DNA of 64,000 bases from DATKPC01 sp035524275 (lineage in GTDB: Bacteria > Pseudomonadota > Gammaproteobacteria > Burkholderiales > Burkholderiaceae_F). How positions within the stretch are numbered: position 1 is the stretch's first letter; each line of letters begins with the position of its first letter. The stretch covers positions 1 to 64,000 of the forward strand of contig DATKPC010000078.1 in assembly GCA_035524275.1 (NCBI GenBank), given 5' to 3'. Positions 26,535 through 35,906 of this stretch are shown piece by piece. A model generated the notes under the pieces. That model saw nothing but the letters and a program-made list of their open reading frames with translations. It ran no database searches and was not told the DNA's origin. The position numbers were made by a program, and so were the translations under genes.

Positions 26535-27079
26535 CCGCACGCCAGGGACGCCTGCTCCTCGTCGACGACGATGAAACCTTCGCGCGCGTCCTGTCGCGCA
26601 CGTTGGGATCCCGCGGTTTCGACGTCGCGAGCGCGACGTCGATCGACGGCGCTCGCGCGCTGATCGCCGATGGCACGCGGCCACCGCGCTACGCGCTGCT
26701 CGATCTCAACCTGGCGGGGGAATCGGGCCTGCAGCTCGTCGCACCGCTGCGCCAGTCGTCGCCCGCGTGTCGCATCGTCGTCCTCACCGGTTACGCCAGC
26801 ATCCCGACCGCCGTCGACGCGATCAAGCTCGGCGCGGATCACTATCTTGCGAAGCCGATCGAGATCGATGCGATCGTCAGGGCGCTGCTCGGAACCCAGG
26901 CGCCCGATCCATCGACGCCGCCGCAGGACATGCTGTCCGTTCAGCGTCTCGAATGGGAGCACATCCAGCGCGCCCTCGCGGAGCACGGTGGCAACGTCTC
27001 CGCCGCCGCTCGCGCGCTGAAGATGCACCGCCGGACGCTGCAGAGAAAGCTGGGCAAACGTCCGTCGCACGACGGATAG
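26531..27079 (+). CDS. RegA/PrrA-like response regulator
   Basis: The product has 182 residues from a GTG overlapping the kinase stop (GTGA). The receiver domain has LLLVDDDE, the phosphorylated Asp58 in LLDLNLAGESG, and the KPIEID lysine. A proline linker leads to a Fis-type helix-turn-helix (LEWEHIQRALAEHGGNVSAA, then ALKMHRRTLQRKLGKR), which is the distinctive RegA tail. RegA controls respiration, energy and carbon genes in response to redox. The gene ends three bases from the convergent dgcA stop. Confidence 0.92.
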   Translation: MTARQGRLLLVDDDETFARVLSRTLGSRGFDVASATSIDGARALIADGTRPPRYALLDLNLAGESGLQLVAPLRQSSPACRIVVLTGYASIPTAVDAIKLGADHYLAKPIEIDAIVRALLGTQAPDPSTPPQDMLSVQRLEWEHIQRALAEHGGNVSAAARALKMHRRTLQRKLGKRPSHDG

Positions 27080-27082
27080 CCG

Positions 27083-28075
27083 CTAATTCCAGTCCAGCGC
27101 GTAATCAGCCAGCATCGTGCTGCCGTCGAACCGGAACCCGGGCTCGCGGTCTCGCGCCAGCAGCAGCGGACCGTCCAGATCGACGTAACGCGCCCACGGC
27201 GCAAGCAGGAACGCCGGCGCCATGCCCAGCGAGGTTCCCAGCATGCAGCCCACCATGATGCCCAGCCCGCGGGCGCGCGCCGCTTCCGCGACCGCGATCG
27301 CCTCCGTCAATCCACCGGTCTTGTCGAGCTTCAGGTTGATCATCCGGTAGCGGCGGGCCACGGCATCGAGCTCCGACGCGCCGTGAAAGCTCTCATCGGC
27401 GCAAAGCGGGATCGGGCTGTCGAAGTCCTCCAGGATCCCGTCGGCGCCGGCCGGCAGCGGCTGCTCGATCAACGACACGCCGGCGTCGACGCAGGCCCGC
27501 AGGTTGGCCCCGAAATTGGACCCGTTCCATGCTTCGTTGGCATCGACGATCAGCTCCGAATCCGGCGCGCCGCGGCGCACGGCCCGGATCCGCTCGTCGT
27601 CCCCGTCGCCGCCCAGCTTGATCTTCAGCAGCGGCCGGCCGGCTGCGCGCACCGCAGCCTCATGCATCGACGATGGGTCCGACAGGCTCAACGTGTAGGC
27701 CGTGACGACGGGTCGCGGCGGCGGAAGTCCGGCCAGCCGCCAGACGGGCTCGCGCGCGCGGCGGGCCTCCACGCACCACAGCGCGCAATCGAGCGCATTT
27801 CGGGCCGCGCCGGGCGCCATCGCCCGCTGGATCGCGCGACGATCCGCGCCGTCCCGGATGAAGTCGGCCTGCTGTCTCAGTGCCGCGACGGCGCCCTCGA
27901 CCGTCTCCCCGTAGCGGGCATAAGGAACGCATTCCCCGCTGCCGCTCAAGCCGTCGCGCGCCACGCGCGCAACGACGACCACCGCCTCGGTCTTGCTGCC
28001 GCGCGAGATCGTGAACGCGCCGGCGATCGGAAATCGTTCGACCACGACGTCGATCGGGCCCGACGCCGCGGTCAT
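27083..28075 (-). CDS. dgcA: DgcA/dipeptide epimerase-like enolase superfamily enzyme
   Basis: The product has 330 residues with a muconate-lactonizing-type fold. The catalytic and metal residues are visible: KIKLG (Lys151, Lys153), Asp178 in IVDANEAW, Glu204 in IEQP, Asp227 in ADES and Lys249/Lys252 in NLKLDKTGG. Alone it would be called an L-Ala-D/L-Glu epimerase. Its four-base overlap with a DUF1611 gene matches the DgcN-DgcA pair, in which N-acetyl-D-glutamate is racemised to the L form. The D-glutamate role is inferred from that pairing. Confidence 0.85.
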   Translation of the reverse strand: MTAASGPIDVVVERFPIAGAFTISRGSKTEAVVVVARVARDGLSGSGECVPYARYGETVEGAVAALRQQADFIRDGADRRAIQRAMAPGAARNALDCALWCVEARRAREPVWRLAGLPPPRPVVTAYTLSLSDPSSMHEAAVRAAGRPLLKIKLGGDGDDERIRAVRRGAPDSELIVDANEAWNGSNFGANLRACVDAGVSLIEQPLPAGADGILEDFDSPIPLCADESFHGASELDAVARRYRMINLKLDKTGGLTEAIAVAEAARARGLGIMVGCMLGTSLGMAPAFLLAPWARYVDLDGPLLLARDREPGFRFDGSTMLADYALDWN

Positions 28076-29112
28076 GCGGATTGCGGACGCGCCGGGCCCG
28101 CGGGGAACTCCGCAATCAGGCGATCGACGATGTTTTCGACGCCGAAGCGTATCGGGTCCGTCGCCGGCAGGCCGTGCCCGCGCTCTGCCGCGCCGATGGC
28201 TTCACGCGCGGCGGCCTCGCCGAGCGCCATCGTATTGATGGCGATCCCGATCGGGCGAATCGCCGGATTCGTCAGGCGACCGCATCGCACCGTCAGTTCG
28301 ATCACGTCGGCGATCGACGGCAGCGGATGCTTCACGCCGCGCATCGTCGTGCGCGTCGGTTCGTGGCAGACGACGAAAGCATCGGGCTGCGCGCCGTGCA
28401 GCAGGCCCAGCGTGACGCCGGCGAAAGACGGGTGGAAGAGCGATCCCTGCCCCTCGACGAGATCCCAGTGATCCGCGCCGGCCGAAGGCGACAGCCATTC
28501 GACGGCGCCGGAGATGAAATCGGCGACGACCGCATCGATCGCGACGCCGCGGCCGGATATGAAGACGCCCGTCTGCCCAGTGGCCCGGAAATCCGCATCG
28601 ATGCCGCGTGCCCGCATCGCCCGCTCCAGCGCCAGCGCCAGCGTCGTGTATTTCTTGCCGACCGAGCAGTCGGTTCCGACCGTCAGCAGGCGACGCCCGC
28701 TGCGCCGTTCGCCCTTCCCGGTGGCAAAGGACTGCTCGGTGTGACGCACGTCGTGCAGGCGGCCGCCGGCGCGCTCCGCCGCCGAGCGGATCTCGGGGAT
28801 GTCGCCGAGGCGGACGTGAAGTCCGCTGGCGACGTCCAGTCCGGCGTCCAAAGCCGCCACGACGGGCGCGAACCAGTGCGGCGGCAGGACGCCGCCCGCA
28901 TTGGCGACGCCGATGACCAGCGTCCTTGCACCGGCGGCGACTGCGGCCTCGACGCTCATTTCCGGCAGGCCGAGATCGGCCTTGCAGCCGGGCAGGCGCA
29001 TCTGGCCAAGGCACCAGTCGCGACGCCAGTCGACGATGCCGTGGGCGGTCTTCGCCGCCAACTGGTCCGGCACGTCGCCGAGAAACATCAGGTAGGGACT
29101 GCGTATCTGCAC
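28072..29112 (-). CDS. dgcN: DgcN/DUF1611 family (D-glutamate N-acetyltransferase type)
   Basis: The product has 346 residues from a GTG at 29112 with GGAG nine bases upstream. It matches the DUF1611 family: an N-terminal region PYLMFLGDVPDQLAAKTAHG, a P-loop-like VGTDCSVGKKYTTLAL, then GQTGVFISGRGVAIDAVVAD and the DHWDLVEGQGSLFHPSFAGV signature. In marine bacteria a member of this family (DgcN) was shown to acetylate D-glutamate. It overlaps dgcA by four bases and is divergent from a polar amino acid importer. Confidence 0.85.
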   Translation of the reverse strand: MQIRSPYLMFLGDVPDQLAAKTAHGIVDWRRDWCLGQMRLPGCKADLGLPEMSVEAAVAAGARTLVIGVANAGGVLPPHWFAPVVAALDAGLDVASGLHVRLGDIPEIRSAAERAGGRLHDVRHTEQSFATGKGERRSGRRLLTVGTDCSVGKKYTTLALALERAMRARGIDADFRATGQTGVFISGRGVAIDAVVADFISGAVEWLSPSAGADHWDLVEGQGSLFHPSFAGVTLGLLHGAQPDAFVVCHEPTRTTMRGVKHPLPSIADVIELTVRCGRLTNPAIRPIGIAINTMALGEAAAREAIGAAERGHGLPATDPIRFGVENIVDRLIAEFPAGPARPQSA

Positions 29113-29382
29113 GGTATGGGACTCCGATCGATGCCGCCGTCGCACCGCGATCCCGCCGCGAAGCAGGCGACGACCCCACTATCATCCGCCGCCCGCGGAT
29201 GGCCGCCAATGCCGGTGTTGCTTCGCGGTGACGGCGAACGCGCGACGTCGATCCCGTGGGGCCGCCGAGCGGGCGTGGAGTACCATCTTCGGCGAAATCG
29301 GCGCGTGGCCCGCGGGAGGCCAAGCGACGGCGCAGGCCGGCCGACGCCACGCGGTTCAACCCTTGACCAGGAGAATTCGTCG

Positions 29383-30318
29383 ATGTTTTCCAGACTTTCC
29401 GCATCGCGCAGTGGCTGCCTGCTGCTCGCGCTCGGCCTGCTCTTCGCCGCCGCGCTGCAGCGTCCGGCGACCGCCGAGGAGCTCACCGGCACGCTGAAGA
29501 AGGTCAAGGAGACCGGAACCCTGGCGATCGGCTATCGCGAGTCCTCGGTGCCGTTCTCGTACCTGGACGACCGGCAGCAGCCGATCGGCTACGCGATGGA
29601 CATCTGCGCCCGCGTCGCCGATGCCGTCAAGCGCGAGCTGAAGCTCGACAAGATGGAGGTGAAGCTCGTCGCGGTCACGTCGGCGACGCGGATCCCGCTG
29701 ATCGCCAACGGCACGGTCGACCTCGAGTGCGGCTCGACGACGAACAATGCGGAACGCGAGAAGCAGGTCGCGTTCACGAACTCGCATTTCCTGACGGCGA
29801 GCCGCTTCGTGTCGAAGAAATCGAACCATCTCCACAAGATCGCCGACCTCGCCGGAAAGACAGTCGTCTCGACCTCCGGAACCACGAACATCAAGCAACT
29901 GACCGAAGCCAACGCCGAACGCAAGCTGGGCATCAACATCGTTCCGGCCAAGGATCACGCGGAGGCGTTCCTGATGGTCGAGACCGACCGCGCCGTGGCG
30001 TTCGCGATGGACGACATCCTGCTCGCCGGGCTGATTGCCAGTTCGCGCGATCCGAACGCCTACGAGATTTCCCCCGATGCGTTCTCGCTGCCGGAGCCCT
30101 ACGGCATCATGCTGCGCAAGGATGACCCCGCGTTCAAGAAGCTCGTCGACGCGACGACGGCGGCACTCTACAAGAGCGCGGAAGGTCCGAAGCTCTACGA
30201 CAAGTGGTTCAACTCGCCGATCCCGCCGAAGAACCTCGACCTGAAGGTGCCGATGTCGCCGCAGTTGAAGAAGGCGTTCGCGACCCCGTCGGACTCGCCG
30301 GACCCCGCCTCGTACTGA
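29383..30318 (+). CDS. gltI: Glutamate/aspartate-type ABC substrate-binding protein
   Basis: The product has 311 residues. A signal peptide ends near RPATA-EE. The mature protein is a family 3 solute-binding protein: GTLAIGYRESSVPFSYLDD, PIGYAMDICARVADA, TVDLECGSTTNNAERE and the DDILLAG hinge region. This matches GltI/YbeJ, which binds glutamate and aspartate. AGGAG lies nine bases before the ATG. It is followed by two permeases and an ATPase. Because the divergent genes are dgcN-dgcA, D-glutamate may be the ligand; that is inference. Confidence 0.9.
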   Translation: MFSRLSASRSGCLLLALGLLFAAALQRPATAEELTGTLKKVKETGTLAIGYRESSVPFSYLDDRQQPIGYAMDICARVADAVKRELKLDKMEVKLVAVTSATRIPLIANGTVDLECGSTTNNAEREKQVAFTNSHFLTASRFVSKKSNHLHKIADLAGKTVVSTSGTTNIKQLTEANAERKLGINIVPAKDHAEAFLMVETDRAVAFAMDDILLAGLIASSRDPNAYEISPDAFSLPEPYGIMLRKDDPAFKKLVDATTAALYKSAEGPKLYDKWFNSPIPPKNLDLKVPMSPQLKKAFATPSDSPDPASY

Positions 30319-30352
30319 ACGCCCGCCGGTTCCGCGCCGGGGCCGAGACGCC

Positions 30353-31084
30353 GTGAACTACCACTGGAACTGGCGGATCTTCTGGGAGCTGTCGCCCGAC
30401 GCGACGGGCACCTATCTCGACCTGCTTTTGTCGGGCCTGGCCTGGACGCTGGCGACGTCGGCCTGCGCCTGGATCATCGCGCTGCTGTTGGGCGCAATCG
30501 TGGGGGTCCTGCGTACGCTGCCGTCCCGCGCGCTGGCGCGCGCGAGCGGCGCGTACGTCGAGGTGTTCCGGAACGTGCCGCTTCTCGTCCAGCTGTTCCT
30601 CTGGTTCTTCGTGCTGCCGGAGCTCGTGCCGCCGCGGATGGGCTTGTGGCTGAAGCAGCTGCCGGACGCGCCGTTCTACACCGCGGTCGTCGGCCTGGGT
30701 CTCTTCATGTCGGCACGCGTCGCCGAGCAGGTGCGTGCCGGGGTCACGGCGCTGCCGCGGGGGCAGCGGATGGCGGCGACCGCGCTGGGCCTGACGACGA
30801 CGCAGGCCTACCGCCACGTCCTGCTGCCGATGGCCTTTCGCATCATCCTGCCGCCACTGACGTCGGAATTCCTCAACACGATCAAGAACAGTTCCGTCGC
30901 GCTGACGATCGGGCTGATGGAACTGACCGCGCAGGCGCGCTCGATGCAGGAGTTTTCGTTCCAGGTCTTCGAGGCTTTCACCGCCGCGACGCTGCTGTAC
31001 TTGGCCGTCAACATCCTCGTCGTGTTGGCCGGCCGCCTGCTGGAACGTGCCGTCGCCGTTCCGGGCTACGTCGGCGGACGCTGA
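30353..31084 (+). CDS. gltJ: Amino acid ABC transporter permease GltJ
   Basis: The product has 243 residues starting at GTG. It has five or so membrane helices and the HisMQ-family motif YVEVFRNVPLLVQLFLWFFV. The EAA loop appears as VRAGVTALPRGQRMAATALG, the coupling contact for the ATPase. It lies 34 bases after the binding protein and four bases before the next permease. Confidence 0.92.
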   Translation: MNYHWNWRIFWELSPDATGTYLDLLLSGLAWTLATSACAWIIALLLGAIVGVLRTLPSRALARASGAYVEVFRNVPLLVQLFLWFFVLPELVPPRMGLWLKQLPDAPFYTAVVGLGLFMSARVAEQVRAGVTALPRGQRMAATALGLTTTQAYRHVLLPMAFRIILPPLTSEFLNTIKNSSVALTIGLMELTAQARSMQEFSFQVFEAFTAATLLYLAVNILVVLAGRLLERAVAVPGYVGGR

Positions 31085-31088
31085 CGCG

Positions 31089-31781
31089 ATGCTGGCGCAA
31101 TTCGATTTCGACGTCATTGCGCGCTCGTGGGTCTATCTCCTTCGGGACGGCCTGACGTTCACGCTAACGCTGACGGCGCTCGCGACGCTCGGCGGCATGG
31201 TGCTGGGAACGCTGCTCGCCGTCGCGCGCCTGTCGCGCCTTCCGGTGCTGCCGCTGCTCGCCGGCGGCTACGTGAACCTGATGCGCTCCCTGCCCCTGGT
31301 CCTCGTGATCTTCTGGTTCTACTTCCTGGTTCCATTTCTCGGCCAATGGCTGACCGGGTCGGAGCGCCCGATCCAGGTCGGCGGCTTCACCTCGGCGCTG
31401 GTCACGTTCACGCTCTTCGAGGCCGCCTATTTCGCCGAGATCATGCGCGCGGGCATCCAGTCGATACCGCGCGGGCAGGTTTTCGCCGCACAGGCGCTCG
31501 GGCTTCGGAGCTCGCGGGTGCTTCGCTACGTCGTCCTGCCGCAGGCCTTCCGCAACATGCTGCCCGTGACATTGACGCAGACGATCGTGCTCTTCCAGGA
31601 CACCTCGCTCGTCTACGTGCTGTCGCTCACCGACCTGCTGGGCGCGGCAAGCAAGGTCGCGCATCGCGACGGCCGGCTCGTCGAGATGTACCTGTTCGCG
31701 GCCCTCGTCTACTTCATCATTTCCTTCGCGGCATCGCGCGGCGTCCGCGTGCTGCAGCGAAGGATGGCCATCGCCGACTGA
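31089..31781 (+). CDS. gltK: Amino acid ABC transporter permease GltK
   Basis: The product has 230 residues with five hydrophobic segments, the motif YVNLMRSLPLVLVIFWFYFL and the EAA loop MRAGIQSIPRGQVFAAQALG. It is the second permease of the importer, expected to form a heterodimer with GltJ. The ATG at 31089 was chosen over the earlier in-frame ATG at 31047, which lies inside gltJ. Confidence 0.92.
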   Translation: MLAQFDFDVIARSWVYLLRDGLTFTLTLTALATLGGMVLGTLLAVARLSRLPVLPLLAGGYVNLMRSLPLVLVIFWFYFLVPFLGQWLTGSERPIQVGGFTSALVTFTLFEAAYFAEIMRAGIQSIPRGQVFAAQALGLRSSRVLRYVVLPQAFRNMLPVTLTQTIVLFQDTSLVYVLSLTDLLGAASKVAHRDGRLVEMYLFAALVYFIISFAASRGVRVLQRRMAIAD

Positions 31782-31791
31782 GACCTGCCGG

Positions 31792-32520
31792 ATGATCGAG
31801 ATCAACGCCGTGGACAAGTGGTACGGATCCGTCCAGGTCCTGAAGAACTGCACCACGACGGTCGCCAAGGGCGAAGTGGTCGTCGTCTGCGGGCCGTCGG
31901 GCTCCGGAAAATCGACGCTGATCAAGTGCGTCAACGCACTCGAACCGTTCCAGAAGGGGGAAATCGTCATCGACGGCGTGCGCCTCGGCACGCGCGGCAT
32001 CGACCTGTCGCGGCTGCGCGCGCGAGTGGGCATGGTTTTCCAGCACTTCGAGCTCTTTCCGCACCTGCGGATCGACGAGAACCTGTGCCTGGCGCAGGAA
32101 AAGGTCCTGGGACGCCGCCGCGCCGACGCGCTCGCGCGGAGCGCCGCGCTGCTGGAGCGCGTCGGGCTCGCCGCCCACGCGCGCAAGTATCCGGGCCAGT
32201 TGTCCGGCGGCCAGCAGCAGCGCGTCGCCATCGCCCGTGCGCTGGCGATGGACCCGATCGCGATGCTCTTCGACGAGCCGACCTCGGCGCTCGATCCGGA
32301 AATGATCAACGAAGTGCTCGAAGTGATGATCGAGCTGGCGCGGGAGGGCATGACGATGATGGTCGTCACCCACGAGATGGGCTTCGCGAGGAAGGTCGCA
32401 CGTCGCGTGCTCTTCATGGATGCCGGGCAGATCGTCGAGGATGCGCCGAAGGAGCGCTTCTTCGCGCGCCCGGAGACCGAGCGCGCGCGGCAGTTCCTCT
32501 CCAGGATCCTGGACCACTGA
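31792..32520 (+). CDS. gltL: Amino acid ABC transporter ATPase GltL
   Basis: The product has 242 residues. Walker A is GPSGSGKST, the signature is LSGGQQQRVAIARALAM, Walker B is AMLFDEPTSALDPEM, and the switch histidine lies in VVTHEMGFA. This is the standard polar amino acid ATPase. It completes the gltIJKL importer and starts ten bases after gltK. Confidence 0.95.
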   Translation: MIEINAVDKWYGSVQVLKNCTTTVAKGEVVVVCGPSGSGKSTLIKCVNALEPFQKGEIVIDGVRLGTRGIDLSRLRARVGMVFQHFELFPHLRIDENLCLAQEKVLGRRRADALARSAALLERVGLAAHARKYPGQLSGGQQQRVAIARALAMDPIAMLFDEPTSALDPEMINEVLEVMIELAREGMTMMVVTHEMGFARKVARRVLFMDAGQIVEDAPKERFFARPETERARQFLSRILDH

Positions 32521-32562
32521 CGGCGGCCCGCCCGGCCTGCCCGCATCGACGACGGAGCATTG

Positions 32563-33669
32563 ATGACGCTGAAACGCGCCCGCTATCCGCAAGGGACGCT
32601 GGTCGTCCTGGAACACGAGTCGCGCATCCTCAAGGGCAACCCGCTCGGGGATCCGCATGTCCGCAAGGTCGGCGTCTGGCTTCCGCCGCAGTACGACGAA
32701 GGTGGCGGCAAACGCCGCTTCCCGGTCCTCTACGATCTCGTCGGCTTCACCGGATCCGGCCTCGCTCACGCCAACTGGAAGCCCTTCGGCGACAACGTGC
32801 CGCAACGCGCGGCGCGCCTGATCCACGAGAAGCGGATGGGCCCGGCGATCATCGTCTTGCCGGACTGTTTCACGGCGCTGGGCGGCAACCAGTACGTGAA
32901 TTCGTCGGCGCTCGGACGCTATGCCGACTACCTGACCCGCGAGATCGTTCCCTTCGTCGACAGGCAGTTCCGCACGCTGGCGAGTCGCGACCATCGCGGC
33001 TGCTTCGGCAAGTCGTCCGGCGGCTACGGCGCGATCATCCACGGCATGAAATATCCGGCGACGTGGGGCGCCATCGCGGATCACTCCGGCGATTCGTACT
33101 TCGACTTCGTCTACCACCACGACTGGCCCAACACCCTCAATGAGCTGGGCAAGTTCAAGAGGCCGAAACGCCGCGGCGGCGCCTATGACACGCGCCAGGA
33201 AACCGGCCGGGCCGGCCTCGCCGAGGGCCTGGACGACGGACGCGTCAAGCGCTTCCTGGCGCATGTCTGGAAGAAGGAAAAACTGTCCGGACCCGAAGGC
33301 CACTGCATCATGAACCTGTGCATGGCCGCCACGTACGATCCGGATCCGCGCGCGCCACTGGGCTTCCGGCTGCCCTTCAACCTGGAGTCCGGCGAGCGGA
33401 TCGAGAAGCGCTGGGCGCGCTGGCTCGAGAACGATCCGATCCACCTGGTCGCGACGTACCGCGCCAACCTGAAATCGCTGCGCGGGATCTACATCGACTG
33501 CGGCTGGCGCGACCAGTACCACATCCATTACGGGACGAGGATCCTCTCCAAGCGCCTCCTCGAGGCCGGCATACCGCACGCGTACGAGGAATTCGACGAC
33601 GACCATAGCGACGTCGACTACCGGATGGATACGAGCCTGCCGTTCCTTTATCGCGCGTTGAAGCCCTGA
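32563..33669 (+). CDS. Esterase D/antigen 85-like alpha/beta hydrolase
   Basis: The product has 368 residues with no signal peptide. The nucleophile elbow is GKSSGG (Ser151), the acid is likely the Asp in IDCGWRDQ, and the histidine is in DDDHSDVDYRMD near the C-terminus. The order of motifs matches the putative esterase (esterase D) family. The substrate is unknown. It lies 42 bases after gltL with GGAG before the ATG and may be read through from the importer operon. Confidence 0.85.
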   Translation: MTLKRARYPQGTLVVLEHESRILKGNPLGDPHVRKVGVWLPPQYDEGGGKRRFPVLYDLVGFTGSGLAHANWKPFGDNVPQRAARLIHEKRMGPAIIVLPDCFTALGGNQYVNSSALGRYADYLTREIVPFVDRQFRTLASRDHRGCFGKSSGGYGAIIHGMKYPATWGAIADHSGDSYFDFVYHHDWPNTLNELGKFKRPKRRGGAYDTRQETGRAGLAEGLDDGRVKRFLAHVWKKEKLSGPEGHCIMNLCMAATYDPDPRAPLGFRLPFNLESGERIEKRWARWLENDPIHLVATYRANLKSLRGIYIDCGWRDQYHIHYGTRILSKRLLEAGIPHAYEEFDDDHSDVDYRMDTSLPFLYRALKP

Positions 33670-33713
33670 GACCTCGTTGCAGGCCGGGTCACGAACCGCC
33701 TGCTGATCGCTGC

Positions 33714-33752
33714 CGCCGGAGGCCCTTCCCGCGAAGGTCGGCTCCTCCGGCG
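33714..33752. terminator. Hairpin between convergent genes
   Basis: CGCCGGAGG pairs perfectly with CCTCCGGCG, and an inner CCTTC/GAAGG pair extends the fold. It lies between the converging esterase (ends 33669) and PQQ dehydrogenase (ends 33795) genes, so it may act as a two-way transcript end. There is no T run. Confidence 0.4.
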
Positions 33753-33794
33753 ACATGCGCGCCGCAGCGCGCCGCGCAGCCGCGTCGCGGGCGG

Positions 33795-35906
33795 CTATTT
33801 CGGCCGAATCGAGTCCGGCACGCCCTGGATGAACGCCTTCAGCTTCTCGACCTGCTCCGGCGTGAACTTGCCGGTGAAGTCCGGCATCCCGCGATCGACC
33901 ATCGGTCCGTTGAAGATCGACTGGTCGAGGTGCTCGATCGCTTCGCGCTTCACGTACCCCAGGTTCACGATCGCGCCGCCCTTGTCGACGCCGGGGACGC
34001 CGTGGCAGAACACGCAATTGCTGACGTACAGCGCCGTGCCGTCGGGGACGTCCTTCGGGTCGTATTTCACGCCGGATAGCAAGGGCTCAAGCGCGTAGGG
34101 CTTGAATTCCGGCATCGTGGCATGGCCGCCGACGACGAACGTGAAGACGCGGCCCGGATCCCGATACTCGGTGTGGCGCGTCGACAGCCCGTAGACGCCG
34201 CCCCAGCCGACCGCGACGGAGACGTACTGCTTGCCGTCGAGTTCGTAGGTGACCGGCGGCGCAATCACGCCGCCGCCGACGGCGACGTCCCACAACTTGC
34301 GCCCACTCGTCGCGTCATACGCCTTGAGATAGCCGTCCGCGGTCCCCTGGAAGACGAGGCCGCCGGCGGTGACGAGCGTGCCGCCATTCCATGGCGCGCC
34401 CAGGTCGACCTTCCAGGATTCCTTCTGCCGCACCGGATCCCAGGCCACGAGTTCGCCGTGAGCCTTGCTTTTCGGCGGAACCGGATTGACCTGCATCGCC
34501 GTATTCCATCCGTTGCCGCCATTGGGCTGCATCGGCCCCCCGTTGCGGTACGTGTCCTGCCCACCCCAGTTCTCGTCGGCCACCAGTTCCAGCGGCACGT
34601 GCTGCGTCGGGATGTAGGCCAGGCCCGTCGACGGGCTATACGACATCGCCTGCCAGTTGTGACCGCCGAACGGCCCCGGGATCGCGTCGAAAGGCTTGTC
34701 GGGCGACACGCCATCGCGCGAGAGAATGGGGCGGCCGTTGGGGTCGATCGCGGCGGCCCACGTCTGCTCGGTGTAGTTGCGCGCGGAGATGAACTGCCCG
34801 GTGCGCCGGTCCAGGACGTAGAAGAAGCCGTTCTTCGGCGCGTGCAGGATCACCTTTCGTTTCTGGCCATCGAGCTTCACGTCGGCCAGGATCAGGTCCA
34901 TCGTCGAATCGAGGTCCGAGGCGTCGCTGGGACTTTCCTGGTAATGCCACGCGTACTTGCCGGTGTCGACGTGGAGCGCGACGATCGACGAGGTGTACAG
35001 CGCGTCGCCGAACGTGCCGCGCTTCGAACGCGACCAGGGTCCTGGTTGGCCGGTGCCGAAGTAGACGAGATTCAACTCCGGGTCGATCGCCATCGTGTTC
35101 CATACGTTGCCGCCGCCGCCGTTGGCCCAGTACTTCGAGGCGGGATCCCACGTCTGCGCGGCCACGGCCTGCGATTCGTCTTCGAACGGCTTCGACGGAT
35201 CGCCCGGCGTGACGAACCAGCGCCACGCCTGCGCGCCCGACTGCGCGTCGTACGCCGTGACATAGCCGCGCGTGCCGTATTCGCCGCCGCCATTGCCGAT
35301 GATGACCTTGTCGTGGACGACGTAGGGTGCGGAGGTGATCGTGACGTCGCGCGCCGCATCCGACCGCGTGTCCACCTCCCAGAGCCGGGCGCCGGTCGCG
35401 GCATCGAGCGCGATCAGGTGCGCATCGAGCGTGCCAACATAGACCTTGCCCTTGTAGACGGCGACGCCCCGGTTGACGACGTCGCAACAGGCCTTCCAGC
35501 CGACCGTGCGCGGCGTCTTCGGGTCGAACGTCCAGAGCGCCTTGCCGCTTCGGGCGTCGATCGCATGCACGACGGCCCACGGGCCCGTGACGTACATGAC
35601 GCCGCCGACGACGATCGGCGTCGCCTCGACGCCCCGCGACGAACCGAGGTCATAGGACCAGGCCAGCCCCAGCTTGCCGACATTGCCGCCGTTGATCCTT
35701 GCGAGCCGGCTGAATCGCGTGCCCGCGTAGTCCAGCCCGTTGCTGGGCCACTGCGTGCCCGTTCTCGCGTTGTCCGCGATCCGGGCGTCGTCGACATCGG
35801 CCGGTCCGCGCGCCGCGGCCGCGAAACCGGTCGCGAGCGCCATGCCGATGAATGCCGCCGCACGCGCCCACGATCGCGGGGCACGCGTCTTTGCTGTCTT
35901 CGTCAT
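33795..35906 (-). CDS. PQQ-dependent quinohaemoprotein alcohol dehydrogenase
   Basis: The product has 703 residues. It has a signal peptide (about 10-32). An eight-bladed propeller has the adjacent-cysteine active-site ring WKACCDVVNRG and repeated tryptophan docking motifs such as DAATGARLWEVDT, VALHVDTGKYAWHYQE and YDATSGRKLWDVAVGGG. A C-terminal cytochrome c domain carries CVFCH and a distal methionine candidate in RGMPDFTGKF. It oxidises alcohols in the periplasm and passes electrons through its own haem. The ATG at 35906 follows AAGGAGG. It is divergent from a di-haem protein. PQQ synthesis genes are not in the window. Confidence 0.92.
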   Translation of the reverse strand: MTKTAKTRAPRSWARAAAFIGMALATGFAAAARGPADVDDARIADNARTGTQWPSNGLDYAGTRFSRLARINGGNVGKLGLAWSYDLGSSRGVEATPIVVGGVMYVTGPWAVVHAIDARSGKALWTFDPKTPRTVGWKACCDVVNRGVAVYKGKVYVGTLDAHLIALDAATGARLWEVDTRSDAARDVTITSAPYVVHDKVIIGNGGGEYGTRGYVTAYDAQSGAQAWRWFVTPGDPSKPFEDESQAVAAQTWDPASKYWANGGGGNVWNTMAIDPELNLVYFGTGQPGPWSRSKRGTFGDALYTSSIVALHVDTGKYAWHYQESPSDASDLDSTMDLILADVKLDGQKRKVILHAPKNGFFYVLDRRTGQFISARNYTEQTWAAAIDPNGRPILSRDGVSPDKPFDAIPGPFGGHNWQAMSYSPSTGLAYIPTQHVPLELVADENWGGQDTYRNGGPMQPNGGNGWNTAMQVNPVPPKSKAHGELVAWDPVRQKESWKVDLGAPWNGGTLVTAGGLVFQGTADGYLKAYDATSGRKLWDVAVGGGVIAPPVTYELDGKQYVSVAVGWGGVYGLSTRHTEYRDPGRVFTFVVGGHATMPEFKPYALEPLLSGVKYDPKDVPDGTALYVSNCVFCHGVPGVDKGGAIVNLGYVKREAIEHLDQSIFNGPMVDRGMPDFTGKFTPEQVEKLKAFIQGVPDSIRPK

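Noticed and set aside
31717..34017. A 766-codon minus-strand frame opposite gltL and the esterase
   Set aside because: Both plus-strand genes have complete family motifs; the antisense frame has none.
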